Below are positions 1-11,910 of a DNA stretch of 64,000 bases, piece after piece (position 1 is the stretch's first letter; the number at the start of each line of letters is the position of its first letter). The position numbers and the translations under genes were made by a program. Source of the DNA: Lanius collurio (Eukaryota; Chordata; Aves; Passeriformes; Laniidae). The notes below the pieces were generated by a model. It worked only from the letters and a program-made list of their open reading frames with translations. It did not search any database and had not been told where the DNA came from. The DNA lies in contig JACBWW010000018.1 of assembly GCA_020086605.1 (NCBI GenBank), positions 19,135,622-19,199,621 of the forward strand. Reading direction: 5' to 3'.

Positions 1-109
1 CACACAGCCCTCTGAGGTGGACCCCTCGATTAAAGTCTGTGTGATGTCACAAACACGCACAGATACCCTTAGCCATAGGATTGTGCAACTGGCTGGTAAT
101 GTGCATGTT

Positions 110-260
110 AATAAGGCTATTAAGGTTTACAAATATTCCGCTCTTCCTTACAGTTTATAATTTAATTAATTGCCAGTTAATTGTCTTATTTTCCCCCTGT
201 GATTGATGTCAGTGAGTGGGATTAGGCAGCATCAGATGACAGAGGAAGGAGGAATGAATG
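110..260. promoter_or_regulatory. CNE-like AT-rich block
   Basis: Contains clustered TAAT/ATTA cores (TTTAATTAATTGCC-type and AGTTAATTG) and a GATTGATG motif that resembles a PBX/HOX site, inside otherwise ordinary DNA. The texture resembles vertebrate conserved non-coding elements. This is a judgement by eye; no alignment was possible. Confidence 0.25.
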
Positions 261-1289
261 CAGCATCCTGTGATGGTATGAGAGGAGATGTTTTTATGGA
301 CAAATCCTTTCTGACATGGATGAATACCTCAGTGAGATATCAGAGAGTATCAGCTCAATACATATTGTAATGGGATCATTAGTGGAGGTACCAGCTGTGT
401 GAGGTTTGTATTCACAAGCCATGAGTAAGTAACGGGGAAATACTGGCTTCTTGGAAATGTTTGCCAAGCATAAATCTTTCCTGTTTTTACTGAGCTGGTG
501 CTCAGTTTACATAAACTGGGAAATAATTCTCTTAGCCTTGTGGGACTGCTCCAGCTACCCCCAAAGTCGGTCACAGCAGGGCAGACTTGGTGAAGGAAGG
601 GAATCTAAATGCAGCCCTGCTGGGAAGTATTTTTCCATGGGGAAAAATTAAAGAGGAGGGTGTCCCACCAGTGCGCATGAGCCAGGCAGTGGCTCTGCCC
701 TAAAACAAGAGGCATCTTTTCTTCTAAGCAGGGAAGGGGGGATGGCTAAGCAGACACTGCATCTTCTCTCTCAGGATTTTGAGTCTCTCACCAGGCTTTT
801 TCACACCCTGCCCACCCCCGAATGCCTGTTTGATGGACAAGTCTGTGTATCACAGACGTGCTGTGAATATCATTCCTTCAAGAGCCCATTGTGCATGCAG
901 ACACGGGCAACGTGCAGCCACGAGGGCCAACTGGGTCACTGAGCTCAGGTTGGTTCTCGACCTGGAGATGGTGCAGAAGGAACTTCAGGGCTTCTGCCTT
1001 CCCTGAGTCTTTCTGGGTGACCAAAGGCAGCCAGCTCTGTGGGGGAAATTCCTTTAGCTCCCAAAGCCTACAGCGGTGCCAAGCAAGGGGATCTGGGGTA
1101 AACAAAAACTCAGGCGACTTTTGACCAGACTTTGATTGCATTTCAGCAGAATAAGCCTGGAGGGATTCCAGTGGCTTTGGTGTGAGTGGGATCAGACTGG
1201 GAAACTGGGCTGCACAGCAGAAAGCCTGAATGTTGCTGCTGGGGTGGGTGTGCAGTGTGGTTGAACCCCTGCTTAAATTGGCACGCACT

Positions 1290-1470
1290 AACGAGGTCAT
1301 TTCTGAGGCTGTAATCGGAACACAGAGCCAGCCAAACCACATCTGTCTCCTTTAATTCATTCCTTCCATTTTGGGGACTCAGCCTTTAGGAGCAGCTATC
1401 GGTGATTACATAAAAGAGATTAGCCAACATTGCTGCATAAATCAAGGCCAGTGCAAGATGTTTCCTAAGT
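1290..1470. promoter_or_regulatory. CNE-like block
   Basis: Low-redundancy sequence with isolated CpGs (ACGAGG, TATCGG), a GATTACATAA motif resembling a bZIP/PAR site, and ATAAATCAAGG-type homeobox/TCF-like words. Retained CpGs in a CpG-poor background suggest constraint. The block also overlaps a minus-strand open frame with no recognisable product. Regulatory role is inferred only. Confidence 0.25.
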
Positions 1471-3589
1471 GTGTTGCGAAACCTGGGGCTGGTGGTGGAC
1501 AAGTTCCTCCTCTTGGGGAGTGAGGCTCCCCAGCACACAGTCAAGGACAAAACCTTCCTGCTTCTCAAAATGGCCTTTCAGACAAAAACCTCTCCAAGCA
1601 CAGATGTGCACGGTGGGGCATGGTCTGCCCCAGGGCTGTCTGGTGTGGATTTTTTCACTAAAGTAGATTTTCTATCCAAGATACACGATGGAAGCAATGG
1701 AAGAAAGGAAAGGGCTGGAGAACCTTGTTGTAAACCAGACCCCCATGTGTGAATGCAAATCAATCTTGCTGCTGAAGGAAAAGCCAAACCAGAATGTGTT
1801 ACATTTACTCTTTTAGCACAGTTGCTAAGAAAATATCTTGATTCGAATACTGTTGGATGACTCAACAAATCTTTTTTTCTGCTTTTTTTTTTTCTTTTTT
1901 CATTTTGAGGCAATTTCATCTTTTTTCCCCTGTTTGTCGCTCTGTTAACATGCAAGGTGAGGTTGTCCCAAGGTCAAGGAGTTGGAATTTCCCTTCCAGT
2001 GTTGTCTTATTGCTCCTCTCCTTTTTTCCTTGCTTTTTTTGCTGCAAGTCAGAGCAGATCTATGGTGAGGTTGGTAGGGAAAAGCTCAGCCCTTCTCTCC
2101 CACTCCATCTGCCCTGGGTAGTGCCAGTCCCTTGACAGAAAAGCACCTGGCTGGGCATTGTCCTTCCTCCTCATCATCAGTAGGTCTGAACCCCAGCTTC
2201 CCTCATGAGCTTTTAGGGCAAAGTTACCAAAAGCAGTCTGGAGTTTTTGATTTCTTAATTTTTGAGGAACTGAACATGAGATGCAGCAGCTGAGTTTCAA
2301 CAGAGCTGAGCAGCAGTAGCTCCCGTTACTGGCTGAGCACTCATCGCTGCTTGAAATCAGGCCTGGAGTGGCTTTAATGGTAGTTATTGTTTAGAGGAGA
2401 ATTGTGCTTCAAACCTGAGGAAGACCTGGAAGAAATCAAAGAAAGGAGGATTTACACTCTTCTGGTAGAAAACTGAAACAATGTGCAATTTAAGATCTGC
2501 CATTTAAATGTATGTTGGCTTCTCATGATGAAACCACCTACCCAAAGGCATTTAGAATTATTTTTTTAAAAGCACAAAGATGCTTATTTCTTATTCAAAT
2601 GTTCAGGAAACGCATGCCCAGAAGTAGAGCCGAAAATGAAGCTGGTTATCTTTCTTCATCCTTTGATCTCTAACATCTTTCAAAATCTGGCCTCCAAGTA
2701 ATGTGCCCAAGGATGCACGAAATCAAGGGCTGAGTCTTTATCTCCTCCACTTGATCATCTCTGCACTGCAATTCACAACACAGATACATTCCTCCTCAGG
2801 ACTAGCCCTGGCTGAGGCAATCAACAAGACTAATCCCAGAAATACGGGCTGTGGATGGGAATTCACAAATGCCCTGCACGGGCGCCCTCCCCATTTCCTC
2901 CCATCCAGGTTCCAGCTGCATTTGGCCCGTGATTCTCCCCAGATGTGTGGTGAATTTAAAGATCTATCCCAGTCCTTGACCTGTATGGAGGAGCACAGAG
3001 CCAGTCATTTCTGAACTAACAGCCATAGAGAATCTGAGGCCTTTTCATGCTGGAAATACCACGGGGAGGAAGGAGAGTGCCTGCAGACAGCAACCGCCTC
3101 TGTAGGGAAGGGAAGTCTGAAGTTTCCCCTCTGCTTTTTCGTGCATAACAGCATCTGTACGCCTCATTTCCATCTTCACAGCTCCTGTAATTTACATAAT
3201 GAACATTTGCAAAGCCTGAGATCTGGGTTCACTTTGTACCACATTTATTGTAGATGACCTTCAGCGTATCATCAGGAAAGTTTCCCAGGCAATTTTCCCA
3301 AAGGGTGTGAATGTGAAACCTAAGATCATCAGGGAAGGAGGAAAGGGGAATGAAAGCAGATTTTTGAGATATCTGTCATTCAAAGATCTGTTTTCACTTC
3401 TACAGCAGAACAAAAATATTTGATTTTAAAAAGAAAGGAGTTTTGTCTTTAAAGCAAGCATTGGTATCAGGTCCCTCAATAAAGTGACTTTAATTAGGTT
3501 TGCCTTCCTAGATCTGCAGAAAGAATATTTCCCTGATAAAAATGCATTTTAAAAATATTAAGCAGAGGGAAAAAGACCCTCAGAGAGAC

Positions 3590-3670
3590 AATACTATTTG
3601 CACTCCTTCATAAACAATGGCTGCGAAATGAGTTTATCTACTTTGGCCCCCGATCAGGTAATGAATCTGA
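3590..3670. promoter_or_regulatory. CNE-like block
   Basis: Short unique segment with an ACAATGG SOX-type word, a TGCGAAATGAG segment and CCCGATCAGG. It keeps CpGs in a CpG-poor setting. It is similar in texture to conserved enhancer cores. Weak evidence. Confidence 0.2.
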
Positions 3671-5214
3671 AAAAAAGTCTGGTGACAAATAACTGGCAAT
3701 CTAGCAGATTCAGGACTGAGGAGGAATTCTGACCTCGAAGGATAGGAATAGGACATCAGGGTGAGAACAAGCAGCTGAAGCCACTTATGGCTCCTCTGAA
3801 GGTGTCAGCTGCAGCTCTGATTGCACCTCCTGATAGTGCTCCAGCAATCACAAAGTGATAAGGCAGGAACTGACCCATTTTTGCTCCTGACACCCATCCT
3901 CAATGAACTGTCCTTTTTGGTTCCCAAGTTCCTGCAGAGAGTCCTGGGAAGCTGCATCTCCAACATTATATTGAACTTGTTGTTATATTTACATGGGGCA
4001 ACAGGGAAGACGCTTCCCTAGGTGTTTGCTGGCTTCTGGATAAGCACAAGTCAGGGATCATCTCTTGTCTGAGAGGTGCTTGTGAGTTCACTTTTTGTTT
4101 GCTCTTTGGGCTACAACAAAGGTTATTGCTCACTGCAGCAATGGAGGATGCTTTGAAAGAAGGAATTCATTTTGTAACTGACTCAGGACCTCTGTACAGA
4201 AGAAGAGTTGAAAGCTGAAGTGCAGAGCCTTGTTCTTGTGATGAAGAAGGGTTCTCATATCAGCTGTCATAAGACTCTTCAGACAGAATGAATCACAAAC
4301 CCACCATGACAGGCATGCTGGAAATGCGCACGTAGATAAACCTGACACCGTTCCCATTGCTGTTGGCCAGGCATATATGAAGTGTTGCTTTACATAATAA
4401 TCTTGAGAAGGCAAGCAAGCTTTTTAGGTTCCTTTGTGCTTGGAAACCAGTGCCCTGTGTGCCCTCCTCTTAGGGCAGGTAGGTGTACTTGCACACTGCC
4501 AGGTAATTACAATGTGATGGGTATCTGTATCTTCCTACCACTCATGTGCTGCCAGTGGTTTATCTGTATATCCTTTGGGAATGATGCTACAGCTGTAGTG
4601 CCAATATACGGGTGATAACTGGAATCTGGGTGAATCTTCATCAGCTTGTTTCTTTTAGTGCGGTCTGGCTCTTGGACTCCAGTCTTTACCTTGGTCTGCA
4701 GACAGATAATTGTATAATTCAGTGTTTGGAAGATGGGCTGCATGTGGCAAATTTTACACCTTGGGACCAGAAAGGAAAGGGGGTGGATTGGAGGGAGAAG
4801 AGAAATGCTGCTGTCTGAGGGGCCCTGGGAGGGACCTCTGGTCCTCAGTGGTGCTGTGTCAGGCACAGCAGACAGGGCTGTAGGAGGAGAGTGTGTCTCA
4901 GATGAGGTGTCGAGCACAATGTTATCCTGAGCCAAATGTGGGATCTCTGCAGCTCCCCTGTGCATTGTCCTAAAATGACATGAATCTGCCATGGTCACAG
5001 TTCAGGGCTGCTGGACCTTCCTTCTGGATTGGGAGTGCCTTTGCTTTTAGCCATGGAGAAAGACCATGCATTTTTTAAGCACATGCTGGAATTGTGAACA
5101 AATGGTTAATGTAGCTGCAAGGCAGCCAGAGAAGCTGTTCCTTGGGCAGAGAAATGTTTCCTCCTTTCAGCCTACCCTTTTTCTATCTTTCTTTCTTTTT
5201 TTTTTTTTTATGGT

Positions 5215-5315
5215 ATCATATAGTGTTTAATAATTCAATACATATAGAATCCAAATAAACACACTAATTAACCTTTGTTTTGAGAAATTTAATTAGTTAA
5301 TACTTAGTCTCTGTT
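5215..5315. promoter_or_regulatory. Homeodomain and SOX/TCF motif cluster
   Basis: Within about 100 bases there are CTAATTAA, TTAATTAG and GTTAAT homeodomain-type cores plus CCTTTGTT, a SOX/TCF-type word. It follows a T14 run. The density of homotypic sites suggests an enhancer core, but AT-rich sequence can produce these words by chance. Confidence 0.3.
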
Positions 5316-6039
5316 CAGCTTCCAAATAGTTTGGAGTTGGAAAGGTGCCATGGGGAAAGCATGGCAAAATATGTTTAATGCTGAGCACCTTCAATTATTT
5401 CAACAGTAACGTGGGCTGGACCAATTAAAAAACAGGCATATACATGCTGAAATATCTTGATGTAGCGTTCCCAAACCTCAGCCTTGCTGCAGAATATGTG
5501 GTGAAATATATCTGTGCATAAAGCAACTCTATTCTATGGAGGAGGGAATCTGGTGGATGAGGAGTGATTCAGCTGCTTGCCAGGAACCCCAGAACTTCCC
5601 TGCTGGGCTCAGGGTGCAGTAGGGGTGAGGGAGGTGCTAAAGCTGTCGTGGTGGTGACTGCCCACCCTGGCTGGGGAAAGCTGGAGGACAAATCTTGCCC
5701 TGTGTCCCAAACAGATGATGGGTTTTTGGAAAGGTCAAATGCTGTGCTCTGACTCACTAGTACTAGTCATCCATGGCCCAAGTGCCTTCAAAATATGTTA
5801 CTGTAGGATAATAATTTTAGCCAAATCCTCAAGCTTTAATATTCTTCCCCAGCTGAACTGTAAATAAAATTATTTCCTAAGAGCACTTATTTGAGCTTGA
5901 TTATTAAATACATTGCCAAAATCTGGTTGGTTAATATACTGCCTGCTACTTGAGCTGAAGTATCTGAAAGACAAAGAACGAAGTAAACGAAAAGGAAATC
6001 AACATTTTGCTAAATTGCATGTTTTTAAAAATCCTATAA

Positions 6040-6160
6040 TTGAGGCTGCTACTTCATTTCCATTTGTAAAACAGATTGAGTTCCCCTTCCATCTACTAAT
6101 GGATCTAGTTTATCTCTGATACTAATTGCAGCATTTGCATGGTTTGCAGAGGCTGCCGGT
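6040..6160. promoter_or_regulatory. CNE-like block
   Basis: Unique segment with TAATTG, a CTAATGGATCTAG-type word, ACTAATTGCAG and GCATTTGCATGG (near-octamer POU motif). No repeat or coding signal. Enhancer-like texture only. Confidence 0.25.
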
Positions 6161-9100
6161 GACAGGACGTTGGGTAGGGAAAGTCAAACTGCTCCTGCTG
6201 AGCTCTGGGCTGTCACTGAGGAGTGATACTTGGCACCGAGCTCTGCTGAACTTCAAGCCCTTTTTCTTTCTCCTGTGGCTCCAAAGTCTGGGTCAATCAA
6301 CCAAAATAAACTTGTTAATTCGTTGTCAGGATTGCGTGCCTCAGGTCTCACTTGAGAAGCAGTGGGGAAGGCTCAGGTGATAATAAAGCAACACCAGACA
6401 GTCTGGATGTTTAATTAAACTTGTCCATGCTCTCTCTGACCTAGTGACTGGGCTGGAAATGTCACCAGAACAAAGGTTGCTCATGAGGTTTCCACGTGGG
6501 CTTTCCTGCTGCACAAGGATGTGGGAAGGCAGCTCTTTTCTCATTCTTTCAAGTTATTTTTGGGAAGGGAATTATGTTCCAAAGATCTGGGGGAAAAGAA
6601 AACAAGTTTGGATTTCTTGAGCCTTTTCTTGGGCCCTGCTCTAGCAAATCTGTTTGCACACACCTGAATTAAGCACTTCTGGGTGCTAGGTCTGGTGGAA
6701 ATGTGCCTGGCTCCTAGTTAGCAGCTGTTCCAGAGCTCAAGTATACACCTTTTATTGCTGGGGTGAGGAGGCACAGCTGTTTTTCAGAGGATTGTACACA
6801 GGAATGTAATTTGGAGACCTCTGTTCTCCCCTACCCATTGGTCTTTGCAGCCCAGACCAGGATACTTTTCCTGGTATCCCTGTGCACAGATCTATGACAA
6901 AAGCTTCTGTGAGGTGTTTCAGCCTCTAACATCAGTATCTCCACCTGCAGGAGCAAGCTGAGGATTCACCCTTTCCTGTCCATCCTTTCATTTTTCATTT
7001 ACAAACAGAAATTTTTCTTTTGTTTTTTTGTTTTTAATTTAAAAGCACTCTTGAAAGTGATCCATTGGTTTCCCAGCATGGCAAAAGGAGCCCTGGCTAC
7101 ACAGTGGCCTTTGTGGAGCAGGTCCATGGGCTCTGTGCCACCAGCACTACAGGGGAGCTTGTAATAACCACACCAGTGCAGACCAGATGTCTTGGAGAGG
7201 ATTTGGTTTCAAGACACACGGCTGCAAGTCCAGGAGAACGTGGAGGGGGGAAGGGGTTCTGCTCTAATATACATAATTTATTTAAAAAGTTTGCAGGTGT
7301 TAGAATTTTTATTGAAGGCAGGGAGCTGAGAAACTGTATCCAGTCGGTGAGGTAATGGTTTCTCTACTCGGGGAGCACACACAATCTGCATTAAATAAAG
7401 GGCAGCTGTGTTGCCAGCAGAATTTTATATATATATGAAAACTAATCTGAGCCGTACCAAGCCAGACCTCCACTCCTGCAAATCCTGGGAGAGAACAAGA
7501 AAATCCACTGATTGCTCACAGCTTTCCTCCCAAAGCTGGTGGGGACTTGCCCCCCGAGGTGTGGGAGCCCCTGTCCCAGCTGGCATCGCTCCATGGTCTG
7601 CACCCCGGCAGCTGTGGGGGATGAGCTGTGGGGATCAGGGATGCTGCCGTGCTGGAGCCATCCCTGCAGCTCATCACAGGCTTTGGGGGAGTGGGAACAG
7701 CTGCTTCCCCTGTCAACTCCCAACTAATGCCTGTGACGTGTGGTCCCGTGGGGGGCAGGTAGAGCTGGGTCCTCGCCTCAGCTTCAGCTGCAGGGTTTTG
7801 CTCTCCTAAGCCAGAGAAGGAGGAGAGCTCACACCAGCAGTGGTTCCCATAGAGTTATTCAGGGATTGTAGTTTTCTGTTTCCTCTTTCTCTGGGCTCAG
7901 TTCTACTCTATGTTGAAGCTGCAGTAGACAATTTTTTTCTTCTTCTTTTTTATTTTTTTTTATAGACAGGTTGTAATGTCAGGATATGAGGTTGAAAGGG
8001 CAGGTCTGAGTCAACTCTCAGATGAATTCTGAGCATTTCCTTTCTACGTGGATGAGTTCCAAGAATTTATCTCAGTTCAATAAACCCCACTTATTTTTGA
8101 TGCTCATTCAAACAGACTTTGAATCCCTTGCACCCACAGACCAGGGCTGGTCATTTGGGTTCTGCAAAGCTCTTTCCACAGAAGTCAGGACATGTGGAGT
8201 CAGTAGGGGGGATGTTTTGGAGTGGCAGATGAAGTGGGTTTCTTTATTTTTATATATATTATTACAAATTTTAAATATAGATATACCTGTATTTATATAA
8301 TCTGCTGCCTGTCAGGGTACAGCCTGTAAGACTCGGGTAGCATCCTTTCAGGTACTGCCTGCATCCAGTGCATGGGGCAGAAGGCCCTGGCAGACATGGG
8401 TCCTGCTCTAGGGGTGGGGGTCCAAGCTGTGTCCTCACCACAGCCCCTCCAGGAATGTGGCACCTTCCCATCACACAGCAGTTACAAAAACAGGGCTACA
8501 ATTAGAGCAAATGACACTTCACAGGTGGAACATCATCCCCAGGAGCTCTCAGCGTTTCTACCAGCTGGGGCTAAGGAAGGCACAGCCATGGTGTGGGGCT
8601 CTGATGCTGGAGCCCCAACATCCTCCACGTCCCTAAGCCTGGACTGAGTGGGTCCCACGGGGTCTTTTTGGCTGCCTGAAGTAAATTTTCTCTTATTTCC
8701 CTCCAGGCTGTCTTTTCCCCTGTTGCTGAATTTTGCTCAGCATAATGATTTCAAGGGCACCATTTTCAATTTCCTCTGTGGAGCCAAAATTAATACTGAG
8801 TTTATGCCACAGCATAGCGGCGCTTTAAGCATCCACCAGCAGTGTGCATATTTCACAATAACGTAATGGCTCCTAAACTCAAACACTGCTTAAACCACCA
8901 CGGTACTCCACTGTAAATATCAGCAATTCTGCCTGAACCGCGGCGCCAGCAATGACGACTCTGTAGGTGCTGCTGATGTGCTCATTAACATCCCCCCAGG
9001 ATAACCATTTTATTAGCACCAGCAGCAGTTTGGATGCTGCTGCAGGGCAGGAAGAGGTTCTGGTCCTCACCTGGGAGAATAGAAAGACTCACTTACAGCT

Positions 9101-11044
9101 TGTGTTTTTCCCTTTCAGCACTGCCTCTGTAGGGCAGCCCCTCTCCTCTCGCTTTCATCACTTCTCTCTCATCGTGGCTCTAGGTAAGGCTTAGATCCAG
9201 ACAAGAAAGTTTGGGTCTGTTTTCCTCAGTCCCCAAGTCTTGTGGGCAAATTATTGAGATGAAGGTTTTTAGTTGAGTTACTCCTTTGGTTTATGCCTTT
9301 CTGTTTATGCCTCATCCCTTACAAGGGAGGTGGCCATGGGTTTTTTAATACAAGTAGATGGAAGAACAGAGGGAAATTTGCCAAAAGACCAGGTACTAAG
9401 TGATTGCCAAGCTATGGGTTGACTGACCATGTTTGCTGCATTGGGATGGTGATTTTGACTCTGTTTAGGAAGGAGCAGGGGGATTACAAAACCCGTGTGT
9501 GCAAAAGTACACAAGCCATTAATTATGGCAACTGCTGTGCGATAGGATCTAGCAAGAGCTAATGGAGCCTGAGAAACCTGTGGAAAATGTTAGCGAGAGC
9601 TGTCAGGATGTTTGTCTTAGAGCTGCTCTGGATGATCTCATCTCTCCAGTGTTTCAGAGGGCAAGGGGAGTGCCGGGTCAGCTGGAGCTGGCAGGCAGGC
9701 GCCCCAGCTTGGGAAAGGGGGCGATGGGCTGCGGGCTCAGGGTCTGCCCAGGCAGAGAGAGGGGCACTTTCTGTGCTCCACTGCTGGAGCTGAAAAATAG
9801 AGATGGAAAGAGTAGGGCTCAAGGGCATTTGGAAAGCATTATGTTGTGTCTTTTCTTCCTGCTCCTCTGAAACAGCCTAAATAAAATGTCACTTGGCATT
9901 GCATAACAGGGTGATGCAGGGCCTGGGGAGCAGCTCAGAGGGGCAGCACTTGAGCTGCATGAGAGGGGCTGCAGCAGCAGGAGGGATGTGGCTGGGATGG
10001 GGAGCTGATGTGCTGCTGTATGCAGGGTGAGAACCATTTCCCAGGGGAATTCCTGCTGCTCCCACCCCTTCTCCAGGCCGTGGCTCACAGAGACTGTGCC
10101 CAGAGGACCAAGTGATGACAAACAGGTCAAAAATGGGGGCTTGGTGATGTCAGAGCCAGGAGTCAGCTCTCTGTCCTGATTTATAAGAGATGTCTCTCTG
10201 TGTCCCAGGGCTGCCTTGGCTTTTCATTCATGCTGGCGATGATGAAGGGCCGTGCTTAGGCAGCATGACCGTGCTGGCACGGGCGGCTTTTAGGAGCAGG
10301 AAACCGCTCCCTTTATCCTCGCTTGATCTTTCGGAGTGAAATATGTGCAGTGCCCTTGTCAGCAGTAAGAGCCTCCTAAGGAAAGAAAGAAAGGTTAGCA
10401 AGCAGAAACAGATGTTTACCTTTAACTTCTTGCTTTGTGTGGACTGGGGAGACTGGGGGAGGGGGTTTGCAGGGCAGGAGGAAATGCTCTCTGGTAGCCT
10501 GAGAAAGTCCTGTCGGATCAAATCAGCCTTTCCCTTGATTTTTCTGGGGTTTTTATTTGGCCCAGTGTTCTTTTGTCATTATTATTATTATTTAAGCACA
10601 CCGTTCTCTTAAGGGAAAGATAATTGCTTTTTCTTTCTTATGCCTGAGCTTCTCAACATGATTAAGATATAGAAACCAAATGCCTGGACATGAGGATGAT
10701 CTAATAGGCACCAACCAGCCCGAGTCACTGTGGCCCAGTTTAAAATCATGGCACTTTTCCAGAATCTATTTGTTTCTCTTAATATGGTGATTTGTTTTTC
10801 TATATTGCTCTCTATAATTATCACTGGGCTGCGTATTCACTGGCTCTAGGCTCAGTGTAACATAAATCTGGAATTAGTCTATTGAAGTCAGTGTCAGATA
10901 CATTTCCTTTAACATCTAAACTAGGTCTTAGACCCATTTATCCTGCGTAGCTCCAAACCAACTACACTGAAACAAATACACACCAGTGTTTTCCAGAAAG
11001 CCCTGGCCACAGTCCTTGCCAACCCCTTCTACCCTTAGGCTAAA

Positions 11045-11314
11045 CCTTGGGCTGGGAATTAGAGAAAAGCTTTTGTCAGAGAAGGTAGTTCAGATTAAAT
11101 ATTAGAACAATTTTTTCACTAAAGAAGTGAAGAAACACTGAAATAAGATGCTGAGGGAGGTGGTGGAGTCACTGTCTCTGGAAATGTTCAAGAGGTCTCT
11201 GGATGTGGCACTTGGAGGACATGGTTTAGGGGTAATTGTGGTCATTTGGGTTGATGGTTGGACTCGATGATCTTGAAGGTCTCTTCCAACCTTGGTAAGT
11301 CTGTGATTCTGTGA
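11045..11314 (+). mobile_element. CR1 LINE 3' fragment, sense on + strand
   Basis: 5'-truncated CR1 retrotransposon tail. The diagnostic 3' block is visible at about 11250-11290: GGTTGGACTCGATGATCTT followed by a CTTCCAACC complement that forms the conserved hairpin. The element ends in a short ATTCTGTG-type tail near 11314. Upstream text (TCTGGAAATGTTCAAGAG and GTGGCACTTGGAGGACATGG) matches the CR1 3' UTR. Only the 3' few hundred bases remain, which is the usual outcome of target-primed reverse transcription in birds. The left boundary is approximate. Confidence 0.93.
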
Positions 11315-11689
11315 AGGTAACACTGGTGGCATCTTGCTGTGCCTTCAGACTGAGCCTTCTTTAACTCCCCACTGAAATCTGGCTGCCTTTGCCCTTGCTG
11401 GAGGAGAAAGGAAGGCTCAGAGCAGTGCCTGCCCCTGCACCACTGGTGATGAGGTTGATGTTCCTTCACCACTTGAGTGCAGCCTCCCTCCAAAACACAG
11501 GGTAACCCTGAGCTCAGGCTCCTCTTAAATCTGCTGCTAGAACCTTTTGTCTTTCTCTGGGCTGCCAGGGCTGGAAACTGCTTCTACAGGTCCATGAGAT
11601 CCTGTGGCTTCTTTGTCTCCACATACACCCTGTGCCTGATCAGAGCTGAATTAGGGCCAATATTTATCCTCCCAAGGTTGTGTTCAGTA
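11315..11689. other. Spacer between two CR1 copies
   Basis: Unique-looking sequence separating two same-orientation CR1 tails. No gene, RNA or repeat that I can recognise. Confidence 0.6.
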
Positions 11690-11910
11690 GTTCAGAAAGA
11701 AGGTGGGGAGGCCCTCACACAGGGTGCCCAGAGAAGCTGTGGCTGCTCCATCCTGGGAAGTGTCCAAGGCCAGGTTGGATGAGGCTTGGAGCAATGTGAT
11801 CTGGTGGAAGGTGTCCCTGCCCATGGCAGGGGGTGGAAACAAGATGGTCTTTAAGGTCCCTGGAGGTTCTTAGAGGTCTTATCCAGCCTAAATGATTCTG
11901 TGATTCTATA
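11690..11910 (+). mobile_element. CR1 LINE 3' fragment, sense on + strand
   Basis: Second CR1 tail in the same orientation as the copy ending at 11314. Recognisable segments include GCCCAGAGAAGCTGTGGCTG, GAAGTGTCCAAGGCCAGGTT, GGTGTCCCTGCCCATGGCAG and a terminal AATGATTCTGTGATTCTAT. The 3' hairpin block is diverged (GGAGGTTCTTAGAGGTC in place of the usual GGTTGGACTCGATG form). This may be a different subfamily or an older copy than its neighbour. Confidence 0.93.

Larger units (their letters stand above)
1..11040. other. Intergenic sequence, no recognisable gene
   Basis: No exon, RNA gene or young transposon is recognisable here. Base composition is balanced between strands. The stretch holds AT-rich, motif-dense blocks listed separately (110-260, 1290-1470, 3590-3670, 5215-5315, 6040-6160), a T14 run at about 5196-5209 and ordinary unique sequence. 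Open reading frames of 154 codons (878-1342, minus) and 163 codons (4507-4998, minus) exist, but they show no motif, no family resemblance and no obvious exon structure. I treat them as chance. Confidence 0.7.

Noticed and set aside
878..1342. 154-codon minus-strand frame, and 163-codon frame at 4507-4998
   Set aside because: No recognisable domain, no splice or promoter context; consistent with chance in about 50 percent GC DNA.
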